Shown: piece after piece, positions 49,634-59,114 of the stretch
Numbering within the stretch: the first letter of the stretch is position 1
Layout: each line of letters starts with the position of its first letter
Assembly: GCA_017622875.1 (NCBI GenBank)
Contig: JAGAQG010000046.1
Coordinates: 16,646 to 80,645 of the forward strand
Direction: 5' to 3'
Source of the DNA: Lachnospiraceae bacterium
Lineage (GTDB): Bacteria > Bacillota > Clostridia > Lachnospirales > Lachnospiraceae
DNA length: 64,000 nt
Notes under the pieces: model-generated
Told to the model about the DNA's origin: nothing
Seen by the model: only the letters and a program-made list of their open reading frames with translations
Databases searched by the model: none
Program-made: the position numbers and the translations under genes

Positions 49634-50232
49634 GAATTTTGGCGGTAGCCGATGAAGAAGCAAAATATTTTTATGATTTCTACATGCCGGGAAGACTGGA
49701 TGAGTTCGATCTGATTTTGGCATGTGGGGACTTAAAGGCAAGATATCTGGAATTTTTGGCAACGATGGCACATTGTCCGGTGCTGTATGTGAGAGGAAAT
49801 CACGATGACAGATTTTCTGTAACGCCGCCGGAAGGGTGTATCTGCATTGAAAATCAGATTTATGAATATAAAGGGGTACGTATTTTAGGACTGGGAGGCT
49901 CTTACAGATACCGTGATGGTGAAAATATGTACACAGAAAAACAGATGAAAAATCGTATCCACAGAGTCAGTTTCCAACTATGGAAGAAAAAAGGATTTGA
50001 CATTTTGCTGACTCATGCGCCGGCGTTTGGTGTGAATGATATGGAGAGTATTTCTCATAGAGGTTTTGAGTGCTTTTTGGATCTTTTAGAGAAATATAAA
50101 CCAAAGTTATTTATTCATGGACATGTTCATATGAGTTACGACCACAAAATACCGAAAATTTCCAGCTACGGGGAAACGACGGTGGTGAATGCTTATGAAT
50201 ATTGTAAGCTGGATTACAATGTCAATGATTGA
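49630..50232 (+). CDS. Calcineurin-like metallophosphoesterase, 200 aa
   Basis: 'LILACGDLKARYLEFLATM', 'YVRGNHDD' and 'LFIHGHVHMSY' are the metal-binding signatures of calcineurin-like phosphoesterases, with 'LLTHAPAFG' in between. The usual first DxH motif is altered ('AVADEEAKYFYD'), so one metal ligand differs. The 4-nt overlap with the BMP fusion gene suggests they act together, perhaps on a nucleotide. Confidence 0.82.
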   Translation: MRILAVADEEAKYFYDFYMPGRLDEFDLILACGDLKARYLEFLATMAHCPVLYVRGNHDDRFSVTPPEGCICIENQIYEYKGVRILGLGGSYRYRDGENMYTEKQMKNRIHRVSFQLWKKKGFDILLTHAPAFGVNDMESISHRGFECFLDLLEKYKPKLFIHGHVHMSYDHKIPKISSYGETTVVNAYEYCKLDYNVND

Positions 50233-50294
50233 TTTTTAAGTACAGGTGTTATAAACTAAAAAGATACAAATCCTTTTGATGGGAGATAAGAGAT

Positions 50295-51167
50295 ATGGAA
50301 AAACAGGCCTACGGAATCGATCTTCACCTTCATACCACAAGCTCTGATGGGACAAGAACTGTGGATGAGACAATTCATGATGCAATGGAATTTGGTCTTG
50401 CACATATTGCCATTACAGACCACAACCAGTTTGCCATTGAAGAGCCGATAAATTATCTGGGCCTGGAAATCATTCCCGGGGCAGAGTTTTCCACATCCTA
50501 TATAACAGATTCGGGAAGACTTTTAGAAGTTCATGTGGTAGGATTGTTTTTCCATGGAGTTCCTAGAACTCTTCAGCAGATTTTTAGAAAAATACCACAA
50601 CAGAGAAAGCATTATCTGGATGCGATCATTACGAAATTAAATTATCTTGGGATTTCTATTTCTTACGAAGAATTGTTAAATACATTTCCTGATTCAAATC
50701 AGATAGGAAGAAGACATATTGCAGAGATTTTAGTAAAGAAAAACTATGCAGACAGTATTACAGACGCATTTGACAGGATCATCGGAAACAGATCTCCTTA
50801 TTGGGTGGATTCTACAAAATACATGAAATATATGTCGTTGAAAGAGTGTGTGGAAAAAATCTGCAAAAATGGAGGCTTTCCGATTTTAGCACATCCTTAC
50901 CATTATCATTGTACGGACGAGGAAGTTTTAAAAATTGTGAAAGATTTTAAGGAGTATACCAAAGACTGTCCGGCAGGAATGGAAGTCTATTATTCGAAAT
51001 ACGATGAGGAGCACCGCAAAGAGCTTTTAAAGATTGCAAATGACTTTGGGCTTTATCCAAGTGCGGCCAGTGACAGACATGCACCAAAGGATCCTTTCGA
51101 GAGGGGAGAGGAAAATCTCTTGGAGGCTATGAAGGAAGCTGTTTTAAAAGGAAAGAATACGAAATGA
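50295..51167 (+). CDS. PHP-domain phosphoesterase, 290 aa
   Basis: 'GIDLHLHTTSSDGTRT' is the PHP motif with two histidines; 'HIAITDHNQ', 'GRRHIAEILVK', 'FPILAHPYHYH' and 'SDRHAP' supply the other metal ligands. PHP enzymes hydrolyse phosphoesters such as nucleoside 3',5'-bisphosphates. AAGAGATATG precedes the start; the next gene overlaps by 4 nt. Confidence 0.85.
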   Translation: MEKQAYGIDLHLHTTSSDGTRTVDETIHDAMEFGLAHIAITDHNQFAIEEPINYLGLEIIPGAEFSTSYITDSGRLLEVHVVGLFFHGVPRTLQQIFRKIPQQRKHYLDAIITKLNYLGISISYEELLNTFPDSNQIGRRHIAEILVKKNYADSITDAFDRIIGNRSPYWVDSTKYMKYMSLKECVEKICKNGGFPILAHPYHYHCTDEEVLKIVKDFKEYTKDCPAGMEVYYSKYDEEHRKELLKIANDFGLYPSAASDRHAPKDPFERGEENLLEAMKEAVLKGKNTK

Positions 51168-51544
51168 TTCAGTTTGTTTGCAAAAAACAAAAGAAAAAGT
51201 TAACATGCAAGGAAGCAGCGAAAATGGTAGTTCCTTATATTGAAGGCCGGTTAGGTAATAAGGAGCTGCGCAGATTTGTAAATCACATTGAGGAATGTAA
51301 GGACTGCAGGGAAGAACTGGAAACTTATTATATTGTATATAAGGGCCTGATGCAGCTGGATGAGAAAGAAGAGCTTCCGATGAACATTATAGAGGCATTG
51401 AATGAAGATTTTGCGGTATCAAAACAGCATCTGAAAAATATGTCTCTTTTTTACGTGCTTTCTGAGGTTACGAAATGGCTGGTAAATATCTCGTGCAGCC
51501 TGTTTTTGATTGAAAAAATAATGGAATTGATTTTAGGAGTATAG
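51164..51544 (+). CDS. Zinc-finger (zf-HC2) membrane protein, anti-sigma-like, 126 aa
   Basis: The N-terminal 'LTCKEAAKMVVPYIEGRLGNKELRRFVNHIEECKDCREELETYY' is the HC2 zinc finger of anti-sigma factors (H-x3-C-x2-C). One C-terminal helix ('WLVNISCSLFLIEKIMELIL') is hydrophobic. No sigma-factor gene is adjacent, so its partner, if any, is elsewhere. Confidence 0.75.
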   Translation: MIQFVCKKQKKKLTCKEAAKMVVPYIEGRLGNKELRRFVNHIEECKDCREELETYYIVYKGLMQLDEKEELPMNIIEALNEDFAVSKQHLKNMSLFYVLSEVTKWLVNISCSLFLIEKIMELILGV

Positions 51545-51546
51545 GG

Positions 51547-54057
51547 ATGAGTGAAAAAATTGTTCTCATTGACGGACACAGTATTATTAACCGTGCATTT
51601 TATGGAGTGCCGGATCTTACAAATAAAGATGGACTTCATACCAATGGGATTTTTGGTTTTGTAAATATATTACTTAAGATTTTAGAAGAGGAAAAGCCTG
51701 ATTATCTGACGGTGGCGTTTGATGTGCATCATCCGACCTTCCGTCACGAAATGTATACGGAATATAAAGGTACCAGAAAAGGAATGCCGCAGGAGCTTCA
51801 TGAACAGGTTCCGGTATTAAAAGAGCTTTTAAAAGCCATGGGAATTAAAATTATGGAATTGCCGGGTTATGAAGCAGACGACCTTTTGGGAACTGTGGCA
51901 AAACGAAGCGAAGCAAAAAATATGGATGTTCTGGTGGTTTCCGGTGACAGGGATTTGTTACAGATCGTAACTGATAATATCCGTGTCTGTATCCCAAAAA
52001 CAAAACGCGGAACTACAGAATACGAAAATTATTACACAAAAGATGTACAGGAAAAATATGGTCTGATGCCGTTACAGATCATTGAATTAAAGGCGTTGAT
52101 GGGAGATTCTTCCGACAATATTCCGGGTGTTCCTGGAATTGGTGAAAAGACTGCCACTGCAATTTTACAGCAGTATGAGACAGTGGAAAATGCGCATGCT
52201 CATCTGGAAGAAATCAAGCCAAAACGTGCAAAAGAAAATCTGGAAGCGCATTACGATATGGCGGTCATGAGCAAAAAGCTTGCGACTATTGAAACGGATG
52301 TGCCATATGAATACGACTGGGAAAGCGCCCGCACAGGCAATGTATTTACAAAAGAAGCCTATGAGCTTTGCCAGAAACTGGAATTAAAGAAACTAATGGC
52401 GAAATTTGATCTGTCTGAAATTCCACAGGAAGAAGCAGTACAGACAGTGACTGTATCTGATCTTTCAGAAGCAGAGGATATTTTTGCAAAGGCAGAGATG
52501 TCAGATTTCACAGCAACTGTTTTAAAGATGGCAGATGGTGCGTTAAACGCAGTAGATATCGTGTTTGACGGAAATATTTATGAAATCATCTGTGAAGGCT
52601 TTATGACAGAAGCTTATTTGCGGGATAAGGCAGAGAGACTGCTTACAAATGGCAAAAAGGTAGCAGTCTCCGGATTAAAGGAAATGTTAAAGGTCTTACA
52701 CGTGGAAGAGCGTACAGGACTTTACGATTTGGATATTGCAAATTATCTGATCAATCCGGTGGTTTCTGTAAAGCCAGGTGAGATTGATGTGCTGACAGTC
52801 TGGAAAGAGTTTGCGGATGCGGAAGCGCGTTTAAAAGAGCTTGGCATGTGGGAGCTATATACAGATATGGAAATGCCGCTGGTATTTACACTGGCATCCA
52901 TGGAAATGGCTGGCATAAAGATGAACGCAGAGGCATTAAAAGAATATGGCAATGCATTGGCAGTGAAGATTGCAGAACTGGAAGAACGCATTTATGAGCA
53001 GGCAGGAGAAAAGTTCAATATCAATTCTCCAAAGCAGCTAGGCGTCATTCTTTTTGAAAAAATGCAGCTGCCTGGCAGTAAAAAGACAAAAACAGGCTAT
53101 TCCACGAGTGCAGATGTTTTAGAAAAGCTTGCACCGGAACAGCCGATCATCAGAGATATTTTAGAATACCGTACGCTGGCAAAATTAAAATCCACTTACG
53201 CAGACGGGCTGCTTACCTGCCTTGATGCGGATGGCAGAGTCAGAAGCACATTCCAACAGACAGTGACTGCGACAGGACGTCTTAGCAGTACAGATCCGAA
53301 CTTACAGAATATTCCAATTCGTATGGAACTTGGAAGACTCATTCGTAAGGTTTTTGTTCCGCAGGATGGATATGTGTTTGTGGATGCCGATTATTCCCAG
53401 ATTGAACTCCGATTGCTTGCGCATATGTCGGGAGACGAGGTTCTGATTAATGCATATAATGAAGCACAGGATATTCACAGACTGACTGCTTCTCAGGTAT
53501 TCCACATTCCGTTTGATGAAGTAACGGATTTGCAGCGTAGAAATGCGAAAGCAGTAAACTTTGGAATCGTTTATGGTATCAGTTCCTACGGACTCAGCGA
53601 AGATTTGAGCATCAGCCCGAAGGAAGCAAAGAAATATATCGACCATTATTTTGAAACCTATCCAAAGATTAAAGAGTTTTTAGATGGAACTGTAGCGAAG
53701 GCAAAGGAAGAGGGCTGTGTCAGAACTCTTTATAACAGAAGACGACCGATACCGGAACTTTCTTCTTCGAATTTCATGCAGCGCTCCTTTGGAGAACGAA
53801 TTGCTATGAATTCTCCGCTTCAGGGAACAGCAGCTGATATTATGAAGATTGCAATGATTCGTGTGGACAGAAGACTTCGCGGTATGAAATCCAGAATCCT
53901 TTTACAGGTACACGATGAACTTCTCATTGAGACAGCACCGGAAGAACTGGAAGCAGTGAAACAGATTCTACAGGAAGAAATGACAGGAGCGGCAGATCTG
54001 TCCGTAAAACTGGAAATTGATGTACACGACGGAGCAAACTGGTACGAAGCAAAATAG
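51547..54057 (+). CDS. polA: DNA polymerase I
   Basis: At 836 residues it is shorter than the E. coli enzyme. The N-terminus is a 5'-3' exonuclease ('IDGHSIINRAFYGVPDLTNKDG', 'DDLLGTVAKRSEA', 'GDSSDNIPGVPGIGEKTA'). The middle 3'-5' exonuclease-like domain lacks the usual acidic pair, as in many Firmicutes. The polymerase holds 'ATGRLSSTDPNLQNIP', 'VDADYSQIELRLLAHMSGD', 'RRNAKAVNFGIVYG' and 'LLQVHDELLIE'. It works in replication repair and primer removal. Confidence 0.95.
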   Translation: MSEKIVLIDGHSIINRAFYGVPDLTNKDGLHTNGIFGFVNILLKILEEEKPDYLTVAFDVHHPTFRHEMYTEYKGTRKGMPQELHEQVPVLKELLKAMGIKIMELPGYEADDLLGTVAKRSEAKNMDVLVVSGDRDLLQIVTDNIRVCIPKTKRGTTEYENYYTKDVQEKYGLMPLQIIELKALMGDSSDNIPGVPGIGEKTATAILQQYETVENAHAHLEEIKPKRAKENLEAHYDMAVMSKKLATIETDVPYEYDWESARTGNVFTKEAYELCQKLELKKLMAKFDLSEIPQEEAVQTVTVSDLSEAEDIFAKAEMSDFTATVLKMADGALNAVDIVFDGNIYEIICEGFMTEAYLRDKAERLLTNGKKVAVSGLKEMLKVLHVEERTGLYDLDIANYLINPVVSVKPGEIDVLTVWKEFADAEARLKELGMWELYTDMEMPLVFTLASMEMAGIKMNAEALKEYGNALAVKIAELEERIYEQAGEKFNINSPKQLGVILFEKMQLPGSKKTKTGYSTSADVLEKLAPEQPIIRDILEYRTLAKLKSTYADGLLTCLDADGRVRSTFQQTVTATGRLSSTDPNLQNIPIRMELGRLIRKVFVPQDGYVFVDADYSQIELRLLAHMSGDEVLINAYNEAQDIHRLTASQVFHIPFDEVTDLQRRNAKAVNFGIVYGISSYGLSEDLSISPKEAKKYIDHYFETYPKIKEFLDGTVAKAKEEGCVRTLYNRRRPIPELSSSNFMQRSFGERIAMNSPLQGTAADIMKIAMIRVDRRLRGMKSRILLQVHDELLIETAPEELEAVKQILQEEMTGAADLSVKLEIDVHDGANWYEAK

Positions 54058-54079
54058 GTTTCATTTAGAGGAAAATAAC

Positions 54080-54670
54080 ATGAAGGTTATCGGAATTACA
54101 GGCGGCGTAGGTGCCGGAAAAAGTGAAATATTAAAATATTTAAAGGAAAAACACGGGGCGGTCATCATTGAAGCGGATAAGGTTGGCCATCTTTTGATGG
54201 AGCCGGGAGGAGCCTGCTACTACAGCATTGTAGAAAAGTTTGGCAGCAGTATTTTAAATGGAGACCAGACCATTAACCGTGGAAAGCTTGGAAAGATCGT
54301 ATTTGCGGATGAAACGCTTTTAGGGGAGTTGAATAAGATTATTCATCCGAGAGTAAAGAGTCATATTGTGTCCGAAATCGCAAAAGAAAGAGCTTATCAT
54401 AGAACAAAATATTTTGTGGTTGAAGCTGCACTTTTGATTGAAGACCACTATGATGTTGTTTGTGATGAGTTATGGTATATTCACACAGATGCAGAAGTGC
54501 GTGCAAAGCGTTTGAAAGCAAGCAGGGGATACGATGATGAGAAAATTGCCAGTATTATGGCAAATCAGAAATCTCCGGAGGAATTTCGAAGTGCCTGTCA
54601 GGCAGTCATTGATAACAGCGGTGACCTGACAAGTACTTATGAACAAATTGACAGACAGTTAGGAAGATAA
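54080..54670 (+). CDS. coaE: Dephospho-CoA kinase
   Basis: P-loop 'GITGGVGAGKSEILKYLKE' is followed by 'VIIEADKVGH', 'NRGKLGKIVFAD' and 'IHPRVKSHI', the CoaE signatures. It phosphorylates dephospho-CoA in the last step of coenzyme A synthesis. ATG 54080 follows AGAGGAAAATAAC, so the longer frame from 54017 (inside polA) is rejected. 196 residues is the usual size. Confidence 0.93.
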   Translation: MKVIGITGGVGAGKSEILKYLKEKHGAVIIEADKVGHLLMEPGGACYYSIVEKFGSSILNGDQTINRGKLGKIVFADETLLGELNKIIHPRVKSHIVSEIAKERAYHRTKYFVVEAALLIEDHYDVVCDELWYIHTDAEVRAKRLKASRGYDDEKIASIMANQKSPEEFRSACQAVIDNSGDLTSTYEQIDRQLGR

Positions 54671-54671
54671 T

Positions 54672-55469
54672 ATGAATTTATGCAGCATCGCCAGCGGAAG
54701 CAGCGGAAACTGTATTTACACAGGAACAGAAAAAACAGGAATTTTAGTTGATGCAGGTATCAGCGCCAAACGAATTGAGCAGGGGCTTGCATCCATTGAC
54801 AGAGATATTAAGGAAATTAAGGGGATTTTTGTATCTCATGAGCATTCTGATCACATTAAAGGACTTGGAGTGCTTGCAAGAAAACATCATATTCCGATTT
54901 ATGGGACAAAGGGGACCATCGAGGCAATTAAAAGCACTTCCTGTCTTGGTGCGATTGATGATGATCTGTTTCAGATCATCCGGGCAGACGAAGAGGTGCA
55001 GATTGATGATCTGGTGGTGAAACCGTTTAAAATATCCCATGATGCGGCAGAGCCGGTGGCCTATCGCATGGAATGTGGGACAAAATCAGCAGCAATTGCA
55101 ACAGACCTTGGATTTTATGATCAGGATATTGTAGACAAACTACAGAACCTTGATGTATTATTATTGGAATCCAACCATGATATTCATATGTTAGAGGTGG
55201 GAGGATATCCATATCCTTTAAAGAGACGTATTTTGGGAGATAAGGGACATTTGTCTAATGAATCTGCCGGAAAGCTTTTATGTCATCTGTTGCATGATGA
55301 TTTGAAAGCAGTCTTTTTGGGACATCTGAGCAAGGAAAATAACTATGAAGAGCTTGCTTATGAAACAGTAAAACTGGAAATTGCATTCGGAAGTGAAAAA
55401 TATAAGCCGGATGATTTTCTGATTGAAGTGGCGAAAAGAGACTCTGTATCGCGAATGATGGAGTTTTGA
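54672..55469 (+). CDS. MBL-fold hydrolase of the WalJ/YycJ type
   Basis: The 265-residue protein opens 'SIASGSSGNCIYTGTEKTGILVDAGISAK' and has the metal motif 'SHEHSDHIKGLGVLA', the YycJ/WalJ pattern, plus 'LLESNHD' and 'GHLSNESAGKLL'. Members are metal-dependent DNA exonucleases related to RNase J. It starts one base after coaE. Confidence 0.82.
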   Translation: MNLCSIASGSSGNCIYTGTEKTGILVDAGISAKRIEQGLASIDRDIKEIKGIFVSHEHSDHIKGLGVLARKHHIPIYGTKGTIEAIKSTSCLGAIDDDLFQIIRADEEVQIDDLVVKPFKISHDAAEPVAYRMECGTKSAAIATDLGFYDQDIVDKLQNLDVLLLESNHDIHMLEVGGYPYPLKRRILGDKGHLSNESAGKLLCHLLHDDLKAVFLGHLSKENNYEELAYETVKLEIAFGSEKYKPDDFLIEVAKRDSVSRMMEF

Positions 55470-55489
55470 TAAAAAGGAGAAAAGAGATT

Positions 55490-55756
55490 ATGAAAAAAGC
55501 GATTATTACGGTAGTAGGAAAAGATACTGTAGGTATTATTGCAAAGGTTTGTGTCTTCCTTGCAGAAAACAATGTGAACATTTTAGACATCAGCCAGACA
55601 ATCGTTGATGGTTACTTTAACATGATGATGGTTGTTGATGTGACAAATGCAGCATTTGATAAGATCTGTGATGGACTTACAGCAACTGGCGAAGAAATCG
55701 GTGTTGTAATCCATTGCCAGAGAGAAGATATTTTTAATAAAATGCATAGAATCTAA
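55490..55756 (+). CDS. ACT-domain protein (UPF0237), 88 aa
   Basis: ATG 55490 follows AAAAGGAG. The entire protein is one ACT domain ('AIITVVGKDTVGIIAKVCVFLAENNVNILDISQTIVDGYFNMMM'), which usually senses a small molecule such as an amino acid. It lies 9 nt before the UPF0210 gene, a fixed pairing in many bacteria. Confidence 0.88.
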   Translation: MKKAIITVVGKDTVGIIAKVCVFLAENNVNILDISQTIVDGYFNMMMVVDVTNAAFDKICDGLTATGEEIGVVIHCQREDIFNKMHRI

Positions 55757-55765
55757 GGTGGACAT

Positions 55766-57130
55766 ATGATTAATTTTTTTGAAGTAAATGAAACCAATAA
55801 AATGATCGAGAAAGAAAATCTCGATGTACGTACCATTACCATGGGTATCAGTCTTTTGGATTGTATTGATTCTGATATCAATAAGGTAAATGAAAATATT
55901 TATAATAAGATTAAAAAATATGCAGCAAATCTTGTTCAGACTGGAGATGATATCGCGAAGGAATACGGTATTCCAGTCGTTAATAAACGTATTTCCGTAA
56001 CCCCGATCGCATTGGTCGGCGGTGCTGCATGCAAGACAATTGATGACTATGTTTCTATCGCACAGACATTGGACAAGGTTGCGACAGAAGTAGGCGTCAA
56101 CTTTATCGGCGGTTTTTCCGCTCTGGTAAGTAAGGGAATGACTCCAAGTGACGAGCTTTTGATTCGTTCTATTCCAAAGGCACTGGCCACCACAGGACGT
56201 GTCTGCAGTTCAGTCAATGTGGGCTCTACAAAGACAGGTATCAATATGGATGCAGTTCGACTGATTGGTGAAATGATCAAAGAAACTGCGGAACTTACAA
56301 AAGAAGATGATTCTTTAGGATGCGCAAAATTTGTCGTATTCTGTAATGCACCGGATGATAACCCGTTTATGGCAGGCGCATTCCATGGCGTAACTGAGGC
56401 GGATGCAATCATCAATGTTGGTGTCAGCGGACCGGGTGTAGTTCGTAAAGCACTTTCCAAAGTACGCGGTGAAAGTTTCGAAGTGCTTTGCGAAACAATT
56501 AAGAAAACTGCATTTAAGGTAACACGAGTTGGACAACTGGTTGCACAGGAAGCTTCCAAACGTCTTGGTGTACCATTTGGTATTGTTGATTTATCTTTAG
56601 CTCCAACACCAGCGATTGGTGACAGCGTAGCAGATGTTCTTTGTGAAATCGGTTTAGAGTATGCAGGCGCTCCGGGTACAACAGCAGCTCTTGCATTATT
56701 AAATGATCAGGTGAAGAAGGGCGGTGTTATGGCTTCCTCTTACGTAGGCGGACTTAGCGGTGCGTTTATCCCAGTCAGCGAAGACCAGGGTATGATCGAT
56801 GCAGTTCAGGCGGGTGCTTTGACGATTGAAAAACTAGAAGCAATGACTTGTGTATGCTCTGTAGGTCTTGATATGATCGCAATTCCTGGAGATACAAAGG
56901 CAACAACGATTTCCGGTATCATTGCTGATGAAATGGCCATCGGTATGGTGAATCAGAAAACTACAGCAGTTCGTGTTATCCCTGTTGTAGGTAAAGGTGT
57001 AGGAGAAATCGTAGAATTCGGTGGCCTTTTAGGATATGCGCCGATCATGCCGGTGAATCAGTTCTCATGCGATGCGTTTGTAAATCGTAAAGGACGTATT
57101 CCTGCACCAATTCATAGTTTTAAGAATTAG
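55766..57130 (+). CDS. UPF0210/DUF711 family protein, 454 aa
   Basis: '[22 protein letters not shown]', '[47 protein letters not shown]' and '[40 protein letters not shown]' identify the UPF0210 (PFL-like, DUF711) family. The reaction is unknown. It is cotranscribed with the ACT-domain gene, which may regulate it. Confidence 0.88.
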   Translation: MINFFEVNETNKMIEKENLDVRTITMGISLLDCIDSDINKVNENIYNKIKKYAANLVQTGDDIAKEYGIPVVNKRISVTPIALVGGAACKTIDDYVSIAQTLDKVATEVGVNFIGGFSALVSKGMTPSDELLIRSIPKALATTGRVCSSVNVGSTKTGINMDAVRLIGEMIKETAELTKEDDSLGCAKFVVFCNAPDDNPFMAGAFHGVTEADAIINVGVSGPGVVRKALSKVRGESFEVLCETIKKTAFKVTRVGQLVAQEASKRLGVPFGIVDLSLAPTPAIGDSVADVLCEIGLEYAGAPGTTAALALLNDQVKKGGVMASSYVGGLSGAFIPVSEDQGMIDAVQAGALTIEKLEAMTCVCSVGLDMIAIPGDTKATTISGIIADEMAIGMVNQKTTAVRVIPVVGKGVGEIVEFGGLLGYAPIMPVNQFSCDAFVNRKGRIPAPIHSFKN

Positions 57131-57158
57131 CCCGTTTGTTATATTGTAAAATCTTTAG

Positions 57159-57200
57159 GCGGATGTTATACTTGAGAAGTATTCTTGAGGTAGCATCCGC
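57159..57200 (+). terminator. Probable terminator after UPF0210
   Basis: GCGGATG (57159-57165) pairs with CATCCGC (57194-57200), enclosing a second hairpin ATACTT-gag-AAGTAT. The downstream tract is TATTTCATTTC, so it is a weak terminator at best. Confidence 0.4.
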
Positions 57201-57295
57201 TATTTCATTTCAAGGCGTTTCGCCGAATTTTCCAAACTATCAATAAAAGGTTGTGATTTATATGAGCTAAATAAATAATATGCAATTTTATACTA

Positions 57296-57323
57296 TTGAA
57301 AATACACATTTGGTGTGTATAAT
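57296..57323 (+). promoter_or_regulatory. Promoter with an embedded operator for the HicB-like gene
   Basis: TTGAAA (57296-57301) and TATAAT (57318-57323) are 16 nt apart. The inverted repeat ATACAC...GTGTAT (57302-57307, 57315-57320) fills the spacer and overlaps the -10, as expected for autorepression by the gene downstream. Confidence 0.7.
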
Positions 57324-57363
57324 AAAAGGAGAACTTTGAAAAATGGGTACTGGAGGATTTAAA

Positions 57364-57798
57364 ATGAAAGTCGCATATCCAACTATATTTACAGAAGATG
57401 AAAAGAATATATTAATTGAAGTTCCAGACTTGGGAATATTTACAGAAGCAAATGAAGAAGGAAAGAGAAAAGGCACATTAGCAGATGCTATCGAAATGGC
57501 ACGAGATGCAATTGGACTGCATTGTATTACAATGGAAGGTAATGGAAATGAAATAACAAATCCAAGCAAAATTCAGAAAATTGATATAACTACAAGTACA
57601 TTCTACGAAAATGGAAAGACATTTATATCAGTTGTAGATGTAGATTTAAAAGTGTACCGTCAGAAAAACGATATGAAAATGGTTCGGAGAAATGTGACTT
57701 TACCGAACTGGCTGAATCGTGAAGCAGAAGCGGCACATATTAATGTATCAAGAGTATTGCAGGAAGCACTTATGAGTACGCTGGGATTAGCTAAATAA
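57364..57798 (+). CDS. HicB-like antitoxin, apparently orphan, 144 aa
   Basis: The N-terminal half is a degenerate RNase H-type HicB fold ('MKVAYPTIFTEDEKNILIEVPDLGIFTEANE...ADAIEMARDAIGLHC'). The C-terminal half carries a ribbon-helix-helix-like 'VTLPNWLNREAEAAHINVSRVLQEAL'. ATG 57364 is 7-8 nt after GGAGG; ATG 57343 would add 'MGTGGFK'. No HicA gene lies on either side. It may repress its own promoter or control remote targets. Confidence 0.8.
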   Translation: MKVAYPTIFTEDEKNILIEVPDLGIFTEANEEGKRKGTLADAIEMARDAIGLHCITMEGNGNEITNPSKIQKIDITTSTFYENGKTFISVVDVDLKVYRQKNDMKMVRRNVTLPNWLNREAEAAHINVSRVLQEALMSTLGLAK

Positions 57799-57810
57799 AA
57801 ACTGGCCGCA

Positions 57811-59016
57811 TTATACGACCAGCATTTTTCTCTGATATTCATTTTGATATGGAATGCCATATTTTTGGCTTGCGCACATCTGGTAAATCTGATCTGCGCG
57901 GATATCAGTTTCGCATAATACAGGTGCAGCTGAAAGATTTGTGATCAGTGGTATTTCCGGAATGTCTGAGAACTCTTTTAATAATCCCGCCGCCTCTTTT
58001 CGGAAACCTAATACACGAATATAATCGACACAGCCACGTTTGGTAACTGCCTGTACATCAGCTGCTTTTACATCCAGTAAAATGTGCAATAATGCGCGAT
58101 TAATGGCAGTTCTTGTAATATTTTTTGTCTTTAAAAGCTCTGCAAAGGAAGAGAAGCTTTCATAATCATTCAGATGCTTATAAATTCGATTTGATAATTC
58201 TTTATTTACCCCGAAATATTCTGTCAGATGAGCACGGTTTTCAGTGATCAGTTTATAGCGAAGCAGCATTGATAAATCGTCTTCTGTTAATGGCGCATGT
58301 TCAAAATGATCATTTAATAATTCGTAAGCCGCAGGAGCTAGCTGGGATTCTAGAATCCGCTTGTTTTCTTCGGATTCCACACCGAAAAGTTTACGGATAC
58401 CGGTAGCAGATGCGAATCCAGCATCCGTTGTTTCTGAATGATAGTCTTGTCCCTGACGTTTAATAGTATGAGGGATAATGTTACTCTTTAATTTAAGCAG
58501 TGCTTTGCAATACTCCACGCCCAGAATATTATTTGGCTCTTCTAAAATATCTGCAAGCTCCGGGTGAGAGACTTTCACTGCATAGGCTCTGGCCGCAGGA
58601 TAGGAGAGCCCTTCCTTTAAAGCTTCCTTCAATGGAGCTTTCATTTCTTCCGGCTCATGAAGCAGTAAATTTGCTGCTTCCATAAATTTATCAGCCTGTC
58701 CATACTCGCTTCCAAAACTAAGATGTGTCACAATGCCTAAAGTATTTGCCAAAGCGACACCGCCCAAAGCAAAATATTCTGCACTGGCAGTGGCATACAT
58801 GACAGGCAGCTCCAGTACCAGATCAACACCAGATCTTAATGCCGCCTCAGCGCGGGCATATTTGTCCATGATGGCAGGGGTGCCCCGCTGTACAAAATTA
58901 CCGCTCATAATTGCGATGATATAATCTGCATTTGTCTCTTTTCTGGCAGTTTTTATGTGATATAAATGCCCTTTGTGCAAGGGATTGTATTCGGAAATAA
59001 TTGCTGTAACGTTCAT
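57811..59016 (-). CDS. tmcAL: tRNA(Met) cytidine acetate ligase TmcAL
   Basis: The 401-residue protein starts 'AIISEYNPLHKGHLYHIKTAR', a nucleotidyltransferase HxGH-type motif, followed by 'IAIMSGNFVQRGTPAIMDKYARAEAAL' and 'DLVLELP', the TmcAL signatures. It forms N4-acetylcytidine at the wobble base of elongator tRNA-Met using acetate and ATP. It is on the minus strand, convergent with the HicB-like gene. Confidence 0.92.
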   Translation of the reverse strand: MNVTAIISEYNPLHKGHLYHIKTARKETNADYIIAIMSGNFVQRGTPAIMDKYARAEAALRSGVDLVLELPVMYATASAEYFALGGVALANTLGIVTHLSFGSEYGQADKFMEAANLLLHEPEEMKAPLKEALKEGLSYPAARAYAVKVSHPELADILEEPNNILGVEYCKALLKLKSNIIPHTIKRQGQDYHSETTDAGFASATGIRKLFGVESEENKRILESQLAPAAYELLNDHFEHAPLTEDDLSMLLRYKLITENRAHLTEYFGVNKELSNRIYKHLNDYESFSSFAELLKTKNITRTAINRALLHILLDVKAADVQAVTKRGCVDYIRVLGFRKEAAGLLKEFSDIPEIPLITNLSAAPVLCETDIRADQIYQMCASQKYGIPYQNEYQRKMLVV

Positions 59017-59114
59017 AATGTTCCTCCATGAGTTATCTTAACATGTTTTCAGATGCAAGACTATATTTTTCGCTTTTTTTGTGCTATAGTATTCCAGAAT
59101 GTGAGGATTATATT

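Noticed and set aside
49630-50232. DUF4062-STAND and phosphoesterase genes as a single operon
   Set aside because: A bidirectional terminator and a convergent tRNA-Leu gene separate the STAND gene from the RyR gene, so they are neighbours but not one transcript.
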